A stretch of DNA of 64,000 nucleotides from Ancylobacter novellus DSM 506 (GTDB lineage: Bacteria > Pseudomonadota > Alphaproteobacteria > Rhizobiales > Xanthobacteraceae). The notes under the pieces are model-generated. The model was given only the letters and a program-made list of their open reading frames with translations. It had not been told where the DNA came from and searched no databases. Position 1 is the first letter of the stretch, and every line of letters starts with the position of its first letter. Below are positions 1-7,750 of the stretch, piece after piece. Where the stretch lies: NCBI RefSeq assembly GCF_000092925.1, contig NC_014217.1:3596001-3660000 (forward strand), written 5' to 3'. Both the position numbers and the translations under genes were made by a program.

Positions 1-284
1 TCCGCCGACCAGCTCACCAGCGCCACCAGCATGAACGCGCACAGGGCGAGCAGAGCGAAGCCGATCAGTTCCTGTGCGCGGCGGCTGAGCGCGCCCTTCA
101 CCTCTTCCGGCAGGAAGGCGCCGGGGGTGCCGCGCCGCCGGGCGGAGCCGCGGACGCCGGCGGCCGAGCCCTTGGCCCCGGATTTCGCGCCCGACTTGCC
201 GAGCGCGGCGGAGCGGCCGGCACCGGCGCGGGTGGGCGCGGCCTCAAGCCGAGGCGCCCTCATCGTCTGCGTCTGCCGGCCCAT
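1..284 (-). CDS. ftsK: DNA translocase FtsK, N-terminal part (gene runs off the left edge)
   Basis: The first 94 codons of a minus-strand gene that continues beyond base 1. The translation starts MGRQTQTMRAPRLE, has an Ala/Gly/Lys/Arg-rich segment to about residue 55, then LPEEVKGALSRRAQELIGF and a first hydrophobic segment (FALLALCAFMLVALVSW, about residues 74-90). This is the pattern of the basic leader plus first membrane helix of alphaproteobacterial FtsK, the septal DNA pump acting in chromosome dimer resolution. The motor domain lies outside the window, so the name rests on this N-terminus and on the neighbouring aminotransferase and amtB, a common arrangement in the order. A second ATG at base 263 could also be the start. 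It follows the aminotransferase gene by 28 bp on the same strand and is probably cotranscribed with it. Confidence 0.75.
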   Translation of the reverse strand, partial: MGRQTQTMRAPRLEAAPTRAGAGRSAALGKSGAKSGAKGSAAGVRGSARRRGTPGAFLPEEVKGALSRRAQELIGFALLALCAFMLVALVSWSA

Positions 285-312
285 CCCGTTTCCCTCGCCC
301 CTCGATCCCCGC

Positions 313-1563
313 TCAGGACAGCCCGGCCAGCAGGCGGGGCAATGCCGCCTGCGTGGTCGCGAGATCCTGCACCAGCGCGATGCGCAGATAGTCGGCGCCC
401 GGATTGCGCCCGTCCGCGCCGCTGCGGCACAGATAGCCGCCGGGCACGGTGCGCAGCCCCTCGCGCTGCCAGAGTTTCTTCGCCGCCTCCTCGCCGCCGC
501 CGACCGAAGCGACATCCAGCCAGAGGAAGAAGCCGCCATCCGGCCGCTCATAGCCGAAGCGGCCGGAGAGCACGGCGTCGGCGACGTCGAACTTCGCCTT
601 GTAGAGGTCGCGGCTGGCGCTCACATGCGCCTCGTCCGCCAGCGCGGCGATGCCGACCCATTGCAGCGGCTCGGGCACCTGCGGCGCGGCGACATTGCGG
701 AACTCGCCGAAGGCCTCGATGAAGCGCGCGTCGCCGGCACAGAAGCCGCAGCGCAGGCCCGGCAGGCTGGAGCGCTTGGACAGCGAGTTGAAGGCGACGA
801 CGCCCTCGAAATCGCCGCCCGCCACTTCGAGGACGCCGGTCGGCGGCTCCTCGCCCAGCCAGATCTCCGAATAGCACTCGTCGGCGAACACCATCACCTC
901 ATGCGCCCGGCAAAGGGCGACGAGGCGCTCGAGATAGGCGCGCGGGGCGATGGTGCCCTGCGGGTTGGCCGGCGAGGCGAAATAGATCGCGATGGCGCGG
1001 TCGAGCAGGTCCGGCGTCAGCGCGTCGAGATCGGGCAGCCAGCCGCCGCCGGGCGGCAGCGGCAGGTCGACGCTCTCGCAGCCGGCCGCCTCGGCGCCGG
1101 CGCCATAGGCGGCGTAGAACGGATTGGGCAGCAGCACCGCCGGCTCGCTCTTGCCCATCAGCGCCCGCTTCTTCGGCGAGATCAGCCGGCGCGCCATCAG
1201 CGCGGCGAAGAACAGGCCCTCACGCGAGCCGTTGAGCACCAGCACCTCGCGCTCCGGATCGAGCGCGCGCGGCAGCGTGTAGCGGCGGGAGAACCACTCC
1301 CCGGCGGCGCGGCGGAACTCGGGCAGGCCCTTGCCGGCCGGGTAGCGGCCGAAACCGTCGAGATGGGCGGCCAGCACCCCGCCGACGAAATCCGGCATGG
1401 CATGGCGCGGCTCGCCGACGGCGAGGCTCAGCGCCGGCTTGCCCGGCGTGATGCCGGCGAGCAGCTCGGTCAGGCGCACGAAGGGCGAGCGCGCCGCAGG
1501 CCCGGGATCGGGCACCGCGGCGGGGATCGTCTCGTCTGCGCCTTTGAGGCGGGGTTCGGGCAC
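313..1563 (-). CDS. PLP-dependent class I/II aminotransferase (DapC-like)
   Basis: A 416-residue fold-type I aminotransferase. Visible landmarks are the substrate-site SPANPQG (197-203, matching the family's NPxNPTG), ADECYSE (227-233) with the Asp that holds the pyridine nitrogen of PLP, and the Schiff-base lysine K263 in SLSKRSSLPGLRCGF. The family includes N-succinyldiaminopimelate aminotransferases (DapC, lysine/peptidoglycan precursor synthesis); relatives next to ftsK in Rhizobiales are usually given that label, but substrate cannot be read from sequence. The start used is GTG at 1563; no better ATG lies in frame and the ribosome site (GGCGAG) is weak, so the true start may differ. It is transcribed toward ftsK and is separated from amtB by the terminator array. 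Confidence 0.85.
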   Translation of the reverse strand: MPEPRLKGADETIPAAVPDPGPAARSPFVRLTELLAGITPGKPALSLAVGEPRHAMPDFVGGVLAAHLDGFGRYPAGKGLPEFRRAAGEWFSRRYTLPRALDPEREVLVLNGSREGLFFAALMARRLISPKKRALMGKSEPAVLLPNPFYAAYGAGAEAAGCESVDLPLPPGGGWLPDLDALTPDLLDRAIAIYFASPANPQGTIAPRAYLERLVALCRAHEVMVFADECYSEIWLGEEPPTGVLEVAGGDFEGVVAFNSLSKRSSLPGLRCGFCAGDARFIEAFGEFRNVAAPQVPEPLQWVGIAALADEAHVSASRDLYKAKFDVADAVLSGRFGYERPDGGFFLWLDVASVGGGEEAAKKLWQREGLRTVPGGYLCRSGADGRNPGADYLRIALVQDLATTQAALPRLLAGLS

Positions 1564-1701
1564 GTAAAGGGTCTCGCCATGCCGCGGGAATGCGGCGTCT
1601 CGGCCCAGGATAGGACCGCCGCGGTAAAGGCGTCCTTAACCATGGAAAGAGAATGGCGGCGGGCGGGAAACCCGCGCGGCGGCGGCGCGGCCTGCCGCCG
1701 G

Positions 1702-1840
1702 AATGAAAAGGACCCCGGCCAGGGCCCCGACCACTCAATGAAAAGACCCCGACCGAAGCCCGCCCCGCCCAACGAAAAGGACTCCGGCCGAGGCCCGGCT
1801 CGTTCAACGAAAAAGACCCCAGCCGAAGCCGGGGTCTCAA
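1702..1840. repeat. tandem array of four terminator-like units, period 34-35 bp
   Basis: The 330 bp between the aminotransferase and amtB hold four degenerate direct copies of a unit reading AAYGAAAAGGACCCCGGCCG on the plus strand, beginning at 1702, 1737, 1771 and 1806 (steps of 35, 34 and 35 bp). Read on the minus strand, each unit is a GC-rich imperfect hairpin followed by CTTTTCATT or CTTTTTCGTT, that is, an intrinsic-terminator shape. Only the copy nearest amtB (1806-1840) keeps a full stem. The rest of the gap (1564-1701 and 1841-1893) shows nothing I recognise. Confidence 0.8.
1808..1837 (-). terminator. intrinsic terminator of the glnK-amtB transcript
   Basis: On the minus strand the stem AGACCCC...GGGGTCT (1814-1837) closes over GGCTTCGGCT and runs straight into TTTTTCG. 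It lies 57 bp downstream of the amtB stop codon and is the best-preserved member of the four-unit array. Confidence 0.85.
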
Positions 1841-1893
1841 GGCAGCGGGAGGCTGCGGGAGTAGAGGCGGCGCGCGCGAGGCGCGCCGTCGGA

Positions 1894-3366
1894 TCAGCTG
1901 TGGTAGGCGCGCTCGCCGTGGTCGGTGATGTCGAGGCCTTCGCGCTCGCGCTCCACCGACGGACGCAGGCCGACGATGATGTTGACGATCCAGAACAGGA
2001 TCGCGGAGCCGACGCCCGACCACACCAGGGTGATGAGCACGGCCTTGACCTGCGCGGTGACCTGCGTGGCCATGTCGTAGGACGCGACCGCGCCGGCGAC
2101 GTAGTCGTAGACGCCGGTGCCGCCGAGGGCCGGGCTGACGAGGATGCCGGTGCCGATGGCGCCGACGATGCCGCCCACGCAGTGCACGCCGAACACGTCG
2201 AGCGCGTCGTCATAGCCCAGCGCGTTCTTGATGCTGGTGCAGAAGACGAAGCAGACGATGCCGGCGATCAGGCCGAGGACCAGCGAGCCCATGATGCCCG
2301 AGAAGCCGGCCGCCGGGGTGACGGCGACGAGGCCCGCGACCGCGCCGGAGACGACGCCGAGCATGCTCGGCTTGCCCTTGGCCAGCCACTCGATGAACAT
2401 CCAGGACAGCGCCGCGCCGCAGGTCGCGATGAAGGTGTTCATCATGGCGAGCACGGTGAGCGGGGCGGCCTCGAGGTTCGAGCCGGCGTTGAAGCCGAAC
2501 CAGCCGACCCACAGGAGCGAGGCGCCGATCATGGTCATGGTCAGCGAGTGGGGCGGCATCAGCTCCTTGCCGTAGCCGGTGCGCTTGCCGACGATGAGGG
2601 CGCCCACCAGGCCGGCGATGCCGGCGTTGATGTGCACCACGGTGCCACCGGCGAAGTCGATCGCGCCGAGCGAGAAGATGTAGCCGGTGTCGGCCAGCAC
2701 GGCGTCGAGGGCGGCCTGGGCGGCCTCCTTGGCGGCCGGATCGGTGGCGGCGGCGAGGGCCTTGGCAGCGGCGTCAACCGCGTCCGGGCCGGCCCAGTAC
2801 CACACCATGTGGGCCATCGGGAAATAGATGAAGGTGACCCAGAGCGGGATGAACAGCACCACCGCCGAGAACTTCACGCGCTCGGCGAAGGCGCCCATGA
2901 TCAGCGCCGGGGTGATCATGGCGAAGGTCATCTGGAAGGCGACGAAGACGAGCTCGGGAATGGCCACGCCGACCGAGAAGGTGCCGCCCATCGATTCCAG
3001 GCCGACGCCGCCCAGCAGCGCCTTGCTGAAGCCGCCGATGAAGGCGGAGCCGCCGGTGAAGGCGAGCGAATAGCCGTAGAGCACCCAGATGATGCCGACG
3101 ATGCAGACGCTGTAGAACACCTGCATCAGCACCGAGAGCATGTTCTTGCCGCGCACCAGGCCGCCGTAGAACAGCGCCAGGCCGGGCACCGACATCATCA
3201 GCACCAGGATGGTGGAGACCATCATCCAGGTGGTGTCGCCCTTGTTGATGGAGGGGCCGGCGGGAGCGGCCGCCACCGCGGCGTCCTGGGCGAGAGCGGC
3301 CGCCGAGAACAGCGCCGTCGCCGCCAGCGCGGGAAGGCCCGCGCGTATCCAACTCTTCGTCGTCAT
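1894..3366 (-). CDS. amtB: ammonium transporter AmtB
   Basis: A 490-residue Amt/Rh-family channel. It begins with a cleavable signal peptide (residues 1-27, ending ALAQ) followed by eleven hydrophobic segments. The paired pore histidines are visible in VVHINAG and GVHCVGGIVG, and the family signature FNAGSN follows LLWVGWFG. An Ala-rich insertion (DAAAKALAAATDPAAKEAAQ) in the periplasmic loop before the first pore histidine is longer than in E. coli AmtB. The start at ATG 3366 is preferred over an upstream TTG at 3387 because it gives a clean signal peptide and has a GGAG 10 bp upstream. It follows glnK by 51 bp; PII binds AmtB and closes it when nitrogen is plentiful. Confidence 0.96.
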   Translation of the reverse strand: MTTKSWIRAGLPALAATALFSAAALAQDAAVAAAPAGPSINKGDTTWMMVSTILVLMMSVPGLALFYGGLVRGKNMLSVLMQVFYSVCIVGIIWVLYGYSLAFTGGSAFIGGFSKALLGGVGLESMGGTFSVGVAIPELVFVAFQMTFAMITPALIMGAFAERVKFSAVVLFIPLWVTFIYFPMAHMVWYWAGPDAVDAAAKALAAATDPAAKEAAQAALDAVLADTGYIFSLGAIDFAGGTVVHINAGIAGLVGALIVGKRTGYGKELMPPHSLTMTMIGASLLWVGWFGFNAGSNLEAAPLTVLAMMNTFIATCGAALSWMFIEWLAKGKPSMLGVVSGAVAGLVAVTPAAGFSGIMGSLVLGLIAGIVCFVFCTSIKNALGYDDALDVFGVHCVGGIVGAIGTGILVSPALGGTGVYDYVAGAVASYDMATQVTAQVKAVLITLVWSGVGSAILFWIVNIIVGLRPSVEREREGLDITDHGERAYHS

Positions 3367-3417
3367 GGTTTCAATGCTCCGTCGCAATCGGAAAATGTCG
3401 GGATCAATGACGCGGGC

Positions 3418-3756
3418 TCACAGCGCGTCGGCGTCGGTTTCGCCGGTGCGGATGCGCACGGCCTGGTCGATCGCATAGACGAAGATCTTGCCGTCGCCGA
3501 TCTGGCCGGTCTTGGCCGAGGTGGTGATGGCGTCGATGACCTTGGAAACCTGATCGGAAGGCACGGCGACCTCGATCTTGAGCTTCGGCAGGAAGCTCAC
3601 CGCGTATTCCGCGCCGCGGTAGATCTCGGTATGGCCCTTCTGGCGGCCGTATCCCTTGACCTCCGTGACGGTCAGTCCATGCACACCTATTCCGGTGAGC
3701 GCATCCCGGACTTCCTCAAGCTTGAAAGGCTTGATGATAGCCATGACGATCTTCAT
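3418..3756 (-). CDS. glnK: nitrogen regulatory protein PII, GlnK
   Basis: A 112-residue PII protein, the canonical length. The T-loop reads GYGRQKGHTEIYRGAEY, which places the uridylylation tyrosine exactly at Y51, and the C-terminal signature TGQIGDGKIFV is intact. It senses 2-oxoglutarate and ATP/ADP and gates AmtB, whose gene lies 51 bp downstream. ATG 3756 was chosen because MKIVMAIIKPFKLEEVR is the family N-terminus and a GGGGACAGGAA ribosome site lies just upstream; the frame stays open for 36 more codons without resemblance to PII. A candidate sigma-54 promoter lies about 110 bp upstream, as expected for an NtrC-controlled glnK-amtB operon. Confidence 0.96.
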   Translation of the reverse strand: MKIVMAIIKPFKLEEVRDALTGIGVHGLTVTEVKGYGRQKGHTEIYRGAEYAVSFLPKLKIEVAVPSDQVSKVIDAITTSAKTGQIGDGKIFVYAIDQAVRIRTGETDADAL

Positions 3757-3869
3757 GGTTCCTGTCCCCGCTTGGCCCCTAACCCGTGGCACATTGGGTT
3801 CTGGGCGTTTCATGTCGGACTCGGCCAGGCGGATTAGTTCCGACCCTTCGGTCAAGCCGGGCACAGGGA

Positions 3870-3885
3870 ATCAATTCGCGTGCCA
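3870..3885 (-). promoter_or_regulatory. candidate sigma-54 promoter for glnK-amtB
   Basis: The minus strand reads TGGCACGCGAATTGAT, against a sigma-54 consensus of TGGCACG-N4-TTGCW. The -24 element is perfect, and the -12 element is TTGAT, where the usual GC is GA. Transcription would begin near 3858, leaving a leader of about 100 nt before glnK. I could not find a convincing NtrC site pair upstream. The rest of the 302-bp gap between glnK and tesB (3757-4058) shows no gene. Confidence 0.45.
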
Positions 3886-4058
3886 ACCGTGCGCGGCCAA
3901 TGGTTTTTCATCGCAAACGCGCAAACAGCCCCTGCTCGCGATGCCGTGAGCCGGCTCAAATCGAGCCTAGGCGGTCCAGTTGACGCTGCCCAAATCTTCA
4001 TCGGCAGCGGCGCGCGGGATCATACGCCGCCCAACAATTGACACAAGCTGACTAATTT

Positions 4059-4946
4059 TCAGGCAGATGCCGAAGCCGAAGGCACGATAGGGCGGATCAG
4101 CCCCTCCTGCGCTACCGAAGCGACGAGCCGGCCGGCGCGGTCATAGATCAATCCGCGGGCAAAACCGCGCGCGCCGGAGGCGCTCGGGCTGTCCTGCGCA
4201 TAGAGCAGCCAGTCGTCGGCGCGGAACGGCCGGTGCAGCCATAGCGCATGGTCGAGGCTGGCCGATTGCAGCGTCTGGCCGAGCACGCTCTGGCCATGCA
4301 CCGCCGTCGCGGTCTCCAGCAGCGTCATGTCGGTGGCGTAGGCCAGCACCGCCTGGTGCAGGCCGGGATCGTCCGGCATCGCGTCCACCGCGCGGAACCA
4401 GACCGCCCGCCGCGCGACGACACCGCGCTCGCCGAGGCCGACCGGGCGCAGTTCGATCGGACGCGGCCGGCGCCAATACTCGATCACGCCCGCCGGCAGC
4501 GTCGCGACGATGTCCTCCGGCAGGTTGGAGAGGCTCGGCACCTGCTCGGGCGGCGGCACCGGCGCGTCGAGGTCGAGCTGGTGCTCCAGCCCCTGCTCCT
4601 CGCGGTGGAACGACACCGACATGATGAAGATCGGCCGCCCGTGCTGGATGGCGACGGCGCGCCTTGTGGCGAAGCTGCGCCCGTCGCGCACGCGCTCCAC
4701 CTCGTAGATGATCGGGATGTTGGGGTCGCCGCCGAGCAGGAAATAGGCGTGCATGGAATGGGCGGCCATGGCGGGCGCCGTGCCCTCCACGGTGCGCTGC
4801 GTCGCCACCAGCGCCTGCGCCAGCACCTGCCCGCCGAAGACGCGGGTGCGGAAGGGCCAGGACATTGGCGGGTTGTTGCCGCGGAACAGGTTGACCTCCA
4901 GCGTCTCGAGATCGAGCAGGTCGATGAGTTCGGCGGTGGTCGACAT
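4059..4946 (-). CDS. tesB: acyl-CoA thioesterase II
   Basis: A 295-residue double-hotdog thioesterase, close to the usual 285-290. The N-terminal hotdog has RVFGGQVLAQALVA and HSMHAYFLLGGDP; the C-terminal hotdog has LAYATDMTLLETA, SLDHALWLHRPFRADDWLLY and SVAQEGLIR. The aspartate of YATDMT and glutamine of AQEGL correspond to the catalytic Asp and Gln of E. coli TesB. It hydrolyses medium and long acyl-CoA to free fatty acid and CoA in the cytoplasm. It is divergent from the adjacent monooxygenase gene, with 123 bp between the two starts. Nothing suggests truncation or transfer. Confidence 0.95.
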   Translation of the reverse strand: MSTTAELIDLLDLETLEVNLFRGNNPPMSWPFRTRVFGGQVLAQALVATQRTVEGTAPAMAAHSMHAYFLLGGDPNIPIIYEVERVRDGRSFATRRAVAIQHGRPIFIMSVSFHREEQGLEHQLDLDAPVPPPEQVPSLSNLPEDIVATLPAGVIEYWRRPRPIELRPVGLGERGVVARRAVWFRAVDAMPDDPGLHQAVLAYATDMTLLETATAVHGQSVLGQTLQSASLDHALWLHRPFRADDWLLYAQDSPSASGARGFARGLIYDRAGRLVASVAQEGLIRPIVPSASASA

Positions 4947-5069
4947 GCGGTTCCGGCTCCCCTGCGCTGCGGCGGACGCGCCCCCGCGCTCATTGTCCCC
5001 CGAGCCTAGCTAAGGCATATGATGCCGCCCGCACAATGCCGCTTTGGATGGCGTACGGGGGCAGGAACC

Positions 5070-6302
5070 ATGGATCGGACAAGGCGCTACGACGCGGTGA
5101 TGGCCGGCGGCGGCCTCGCCGGGCTCTCCCTCGCCCTCGCCTTGCGCCAGGGCCTCGGGGATGGCGCGCGCCTCGCGGTCGCAGACCCCGCCTTCGTCGC
5201 CGAGAAACCCCACAGCACCGACATGCGCGCCTCCGCCATCGCCGCCGGCGCGCGGCGCCTGTTCGAAGCGCTCGGCGTGTGGGACCGCATCGCCGGCGAG
5301 GCCGAGCCGATCCTGGCGATGGAGATCACCGATTCGAAGCTCGGCGACGCCGCGCGACCGGTGTTCCTTTCCTTCGAGGGCGACGTCGAGCCGGGCGAGC
5401 CCTTCGCCCACATGGTGCCGAACGCGCTTCTGCAGGACGCCATGACCGAGCTCGCCCGCGAACGCGGCATCGAGCTGCTGGCATCCCCTGTCGCGCGCTT
5501 CACCGCGAAGCCGGGCAGCGTCGCGCTCGCCTTCTCGGACGGAAGCGAGGCCTCCGCCGCGCTGCTCGCCGCCTGCGACGGCGCGCGCTCCAAGCTGCGC
5601 GCCCTCGCCGGCATCGGCGTGACCGGCTGGCCCTATGGCCAGTCCGCCATCGTGATGACGGTCGGCCATGAGCGCCCGCATGGCGGCAAGGCGGTCGAGC
5701 ATTTCCTGCCCGCCGGCCCCTTCGCCCTGCTGCCGCTCACCGGCAATCGCTGCTCCATCGTCTGGACCGAGAGCACCGCGACGGCGAAGAGCCTGCTCGC
5801 TTTGCCGCGCGTGCTGCTCAAGGACGAGCTGGAGCGTCGCTTCGGGCTGGAGCTCGGCGAGATCGAGATCCTCGACGATCCCAAGGCCTTCCCGCTCGGC
5901 TTCCAGATGGCGCGCGCCTTCGTCGCCGAACGCCTCGCTCTGGTCGGCGATGCCGCCCACACCATCCACCCCATCGCCGGGCAGGGCATCAATATGGGCC
6001 TGCGCGATGTCGCGGCGCTGGCGGAAGCCGTCACCGACGCCGCCCGGCTCGGGCTCGACATCGGCTCGCCGGACGTGCTGGCGCGCTACCAGCGCTGGCG
6101 CCGCTTCGACACGCTGGCCATGGGCATGGCGACGGACGGGCTGAACCGGCTATTCGGCATCCGCTCGGACGCGGTGCGCCTCGTGCGCGACGTCGGCCTC
6201 GGCCTGGTCGAGCGCATGCCGGCGATGAAGTCCTTCTTCATCCGCGACGCCGCCGGCATCGGCGGCCAGGCGCCGAAGCTGCTGCGCGGCGAGACGCTCT
6301 AA
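5070..6302 (+). CDS. UbiH/UbiF-family FAD-dependent monooxygenase
   Basis: A 410-residue flavoprotein hydroxylase. The Rossmann FAD motif AGGGLAGLSLALAL is near the N-terminus, the aromatic-ring hydroxylase region ADMRASAIAAGARRLFEALGVWDRI-type follows, and the second FAD motif GDAAHTIHPIAGQGINMGL sits at about residue 295. These are the marks of the UbiH/UbiF/Coq6 branch, which hydroxylates the ubiquinone ring at C5, C6 or C1; which position is not readable. ATG 5070 is favoured over an in-frame ATG at 5019 because it is followed directly by RRYDAVMAGGG and preceded by GGGGGCAGGAA. No other quinone-pathway gene is adjacent. A dispersed palindromic repeat follows the stop codon. Confidence 0.9.
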   Translation: MDRTRRYDAVMAGGGLAGLSLALALRQGLGDGARLAVADPAFVAEKPHSTDMRASAIAAGARRLFEALGVWDRIAGEAEPILAMEITDSKLGDAARPVFLSFEGDVEPGEPFAHMVPNALLQDAMTELARERGIELLASPVARFTAKPGSVALAFSDGSEASAALLAACDGARSKLRALAGIGVTGWPYGQSAIVMTVGHERPHGGKAVEHFLPAGPFALLPLTGNRCSIVWTESTATAKSLLALPRVLLKDELERRFGLELGEIEILDDPKAFPLGFQMARAFVAERLALVGDAAHTIHPIAGQGINMGLRDVAALAEAVTDAARLGLDIGSPDVLARYQRWRRFDTLAMGMATDGLNRLFGIRSDAVRLVRDVGLGLVERMPAMKSFFIRDAAGIGGQAPKLLRGETL

Positions 6303-6311
6303 AGCAATAAT

Positions 6312-6401
6312 CGTCATCCCGGCCGAAGCGCAGCGGAGAGCCGGGATCGCTCTCCGATGTTCGCGCGATCCCGGATCGGCCTTCGGCCGTCCGGGATGAC
6401 A
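6312..6401. repeat. dispersed palindromic repeat, family C (GTCATCCCGG type)
   Basis: An element of about 90 bp opening GTCATCCCGGCCG and closing CCGTCCGGGATGAC, with two internal GATCCCGG/CCGGGATCG arms that can form a cruciform. It fills the gap between two convergent genes. Half-copies recur at 7591-7606, 13865-13900 and 33805-33840. Confidence 0.75.
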
Positions 6402-6420
6402 GCGCGATGGATAGACGGGA

Positions 6421-6651
6421 CTACCGCCCCGCCATCTCCGCGTCGGTCAGCGGGCGCGCCTCGTCGGCGAGCATGATCGGGATGCCGTCGCGGATCGGAT
6501 AGGCGATGCGCGCCTGGCGCGAGATCAGCTCATGCGCGGCGCGGTCATAGTCGAGCGGCCCCTTGGTCACCGGGCAGACCAGCAGCTCCAGGAGCTTCGG
6601 GTCGATCTCGTGGCCGGAGCGGACGGCGGGCGTGTCGGGCTTCTCGGCCAT
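6421..6651 (-). CDS. Trm112/UPF0434-family small protein
   Basis: A 76-residue protein with the family core [42 protein letters not shown] (about residues 23-65), followed by DEARPL. Bacterial members (YcaR-like) are short, often have only part of the zinc ribbon, and here only one cysteine remains. By analogy with Trm112 they are thought to activate methyltransferases, but the bacterial role is not established. ATG 6651 has a strong GAGAGGGA ribosome site 5 bp upstream and is preferred to a GTG 12 bp earlier. It is divergent from the GntR regulator gene. Confidence 0.85.
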   Translation of the reverse strand: MAEKPDTPAVRSGHEIDPKLLELLVCPVTKGPLDYDRAAHELISRQARIAYPIRDGIPIMLADEARPLTDAEMAGR

Positions 6652-6677
6652 ATTCCCTCTCAAGCTGTCTCAATCTT

Positions 6678-6702
6678 GGCGACCGGATTCGCCTGATTCC
6701 GG
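6678..6702. promoter_or_regulatory. overlapping inverted repeats between Trm112 and gntR genes
   Basis: The 115-bp divergent gap carries GGCGA-N6-TCGCC (6678-6693) overlapping CCGGA-N10-TCCGG (6683-6702). Dyads of this size are typical of GntR operators, so autoregulation is possible. The match is short and could be chance in GC-rich DNA. Confidence 0.25.
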
Positions 6703-6766
6703 CTATATAGCGCAGCAAGCTGACATTCTCACGTCGCCGTTCCGACACGCGCGCCTGCGGAAAGAC

Positions 6767-7453
6767 ATGGACCAACCCGCCCTCGACCTCGCCCCGGCCC
6801 TCGCGCCCGAACCGCGCCTCGACGGCGAGACGCTGCAGCAATGGGTGTTCCGCCAATTACGCCGCGCGGTGATGACGGGGCGCTTCCCGCCCGGCAAGGC
6901 GGTGACCATACGCGGGCTCGCCGACGCGCTCGGCGTCTCCTCCATGCCGGTGCGCGAGGCGCTGCGCCGCTTAGTGGCCGAGCGCGCGCTGGTGCTGCTC
7001 GACAATCGGCGGGTGCGCGTGCCGGAGATGACGGCGCGCCGCTTCGAGGAATTGGTCGCCGCCCGCACGCTGCTGGAGAGCGAGGCCGCCGCGCGCGCCT
7101 TGCCGCGCGCCGACCGCGACTTCCTGCGCCGGCTCGACGCGCTCAACCGCGCTTCGGACGCGGCGGTGGAGGCCGACGACACCGAGGCGATGATCGAGAC
7201 CAACCTCGCCTTCCACGCCGCGCTCTATGGCGACCGGCCGGACAATGTGCTCCTCCCGCTGATCGAATCGGTGTGGCTGCAGATCGGCCCGTTCATGCGC
7301 ATGGCGCTGGCCGACCTGCACCGCCATTACCCCGTCGACCGCCATGCGGAGGCCCTGATGGCGCTGGAGGCGAAGGACGAGGCGGCCCTGCGCCGCGCCA
7401 TCGAGGCCGACATACGCGACGGCATCGGGCATCTGATGGAGAAGCTGGGGTAG
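6767..7453 (+). CDS. GntR-family regulator, FadR (FCD) subfamily
   Basis: A 228-residue regulator. An N-terminal winged helix (about 24-90) contains the recognition segment TIRGLADALGVSSMPVREALRRL, and an all-helical C-terminal FCD domain (about 100-225) carries conserved metal/ligand residues in ETNLAFHAALY and DRHAEALMALEAKD. FCD regulators bind organic acids or sugar acids, but the ligand here is unknown. ATG 6767 has a GGAAAG ribosome site and fits the family N-terminus; the frame is open upstream only because it runs across the divergent promoter. No obvious catabolic operon lies beside it. Confidence 0.9.
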   Translation: MDQPALDLAPALAPEPRLDGETLQQWVFRQLRRAVMTGRFPPGKAVTIRGLADALGVSSMPVREALRRLVAERALVLLDNRRVRVPEMTARRFEELVAARTLLESEAAARALPRADRDFLRRLDALNRASDAAVEADDTEAMIETNLAFHAALYGDRPDNVLLPLIESVWLQIGPFMRMALADLHRHYPVDRHAEALMALEAKDEAALRRAIEADIRDGIGHLMEKLG

Positions 7454-7489
7454 CCAGCCGGACTAATCGCGCGGTCCACGCAGAACACC

Positions 7490-7713
7490 GTCATGCCCGG
7501 ACTTGACCCGGGCATCCACGACTTGGACCGGGTGCATGCGGGAAGACGTGGATCCCCGGGTCAAGCCCGGGGATGACGTGGTGCAGGCTGGGCCGTCCGG
7601 GATGACGGCTTTTCGCAAGAACACCGTCATGCCCGGGCTTGGCCCGGGCATCCACGACTTCATGCCGCGTGGAACCCAAAGACGTGGATGGCCGGGACAA
7701 GGCCGGCCATGAC
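7490..7713. repeat. two tandem dispersed palindromic repeats, family A (GTCATGCCCGG type)
   Basis: The 297-bp gap after gntR is almost wholly repeat. Unit 1 (7490-7578) and unit 2 (7626-7713) each begin GTCATGCCCGG, continue with GGCATCCACGACTT, and close with GTGGAT plus CCGG...CATGAC or GATGAC. Between them lies a family C half-element (GGCCGTCCGGGATGAC, 7591-7606). The arms of each unit are complementary. No gene is visible inside. Confidence 0.8.
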
Positions 7714-7750
7714 GTGGCTCACGAAGGATGGCGGCCTTCGAAGGGGCGCC

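Noticed and set aside
86..140. A CRISPR array or other regularly spaced repeat anywhere in the window (coordinates nominal)
   Set aside because: The only regular tandem array is the four-unit terminator cluster at 1702-1840; no direct repeats with unique spacers of 30-40 bp were seen.
31..3837. A 1268-codon open frame on the plus strand
   Set aside because: It runs antisense to the aminotransferase, amtB and glnK genes; its product is low-complexity Arg/Ala/Glu-rich and arises from GC-rich third positions.
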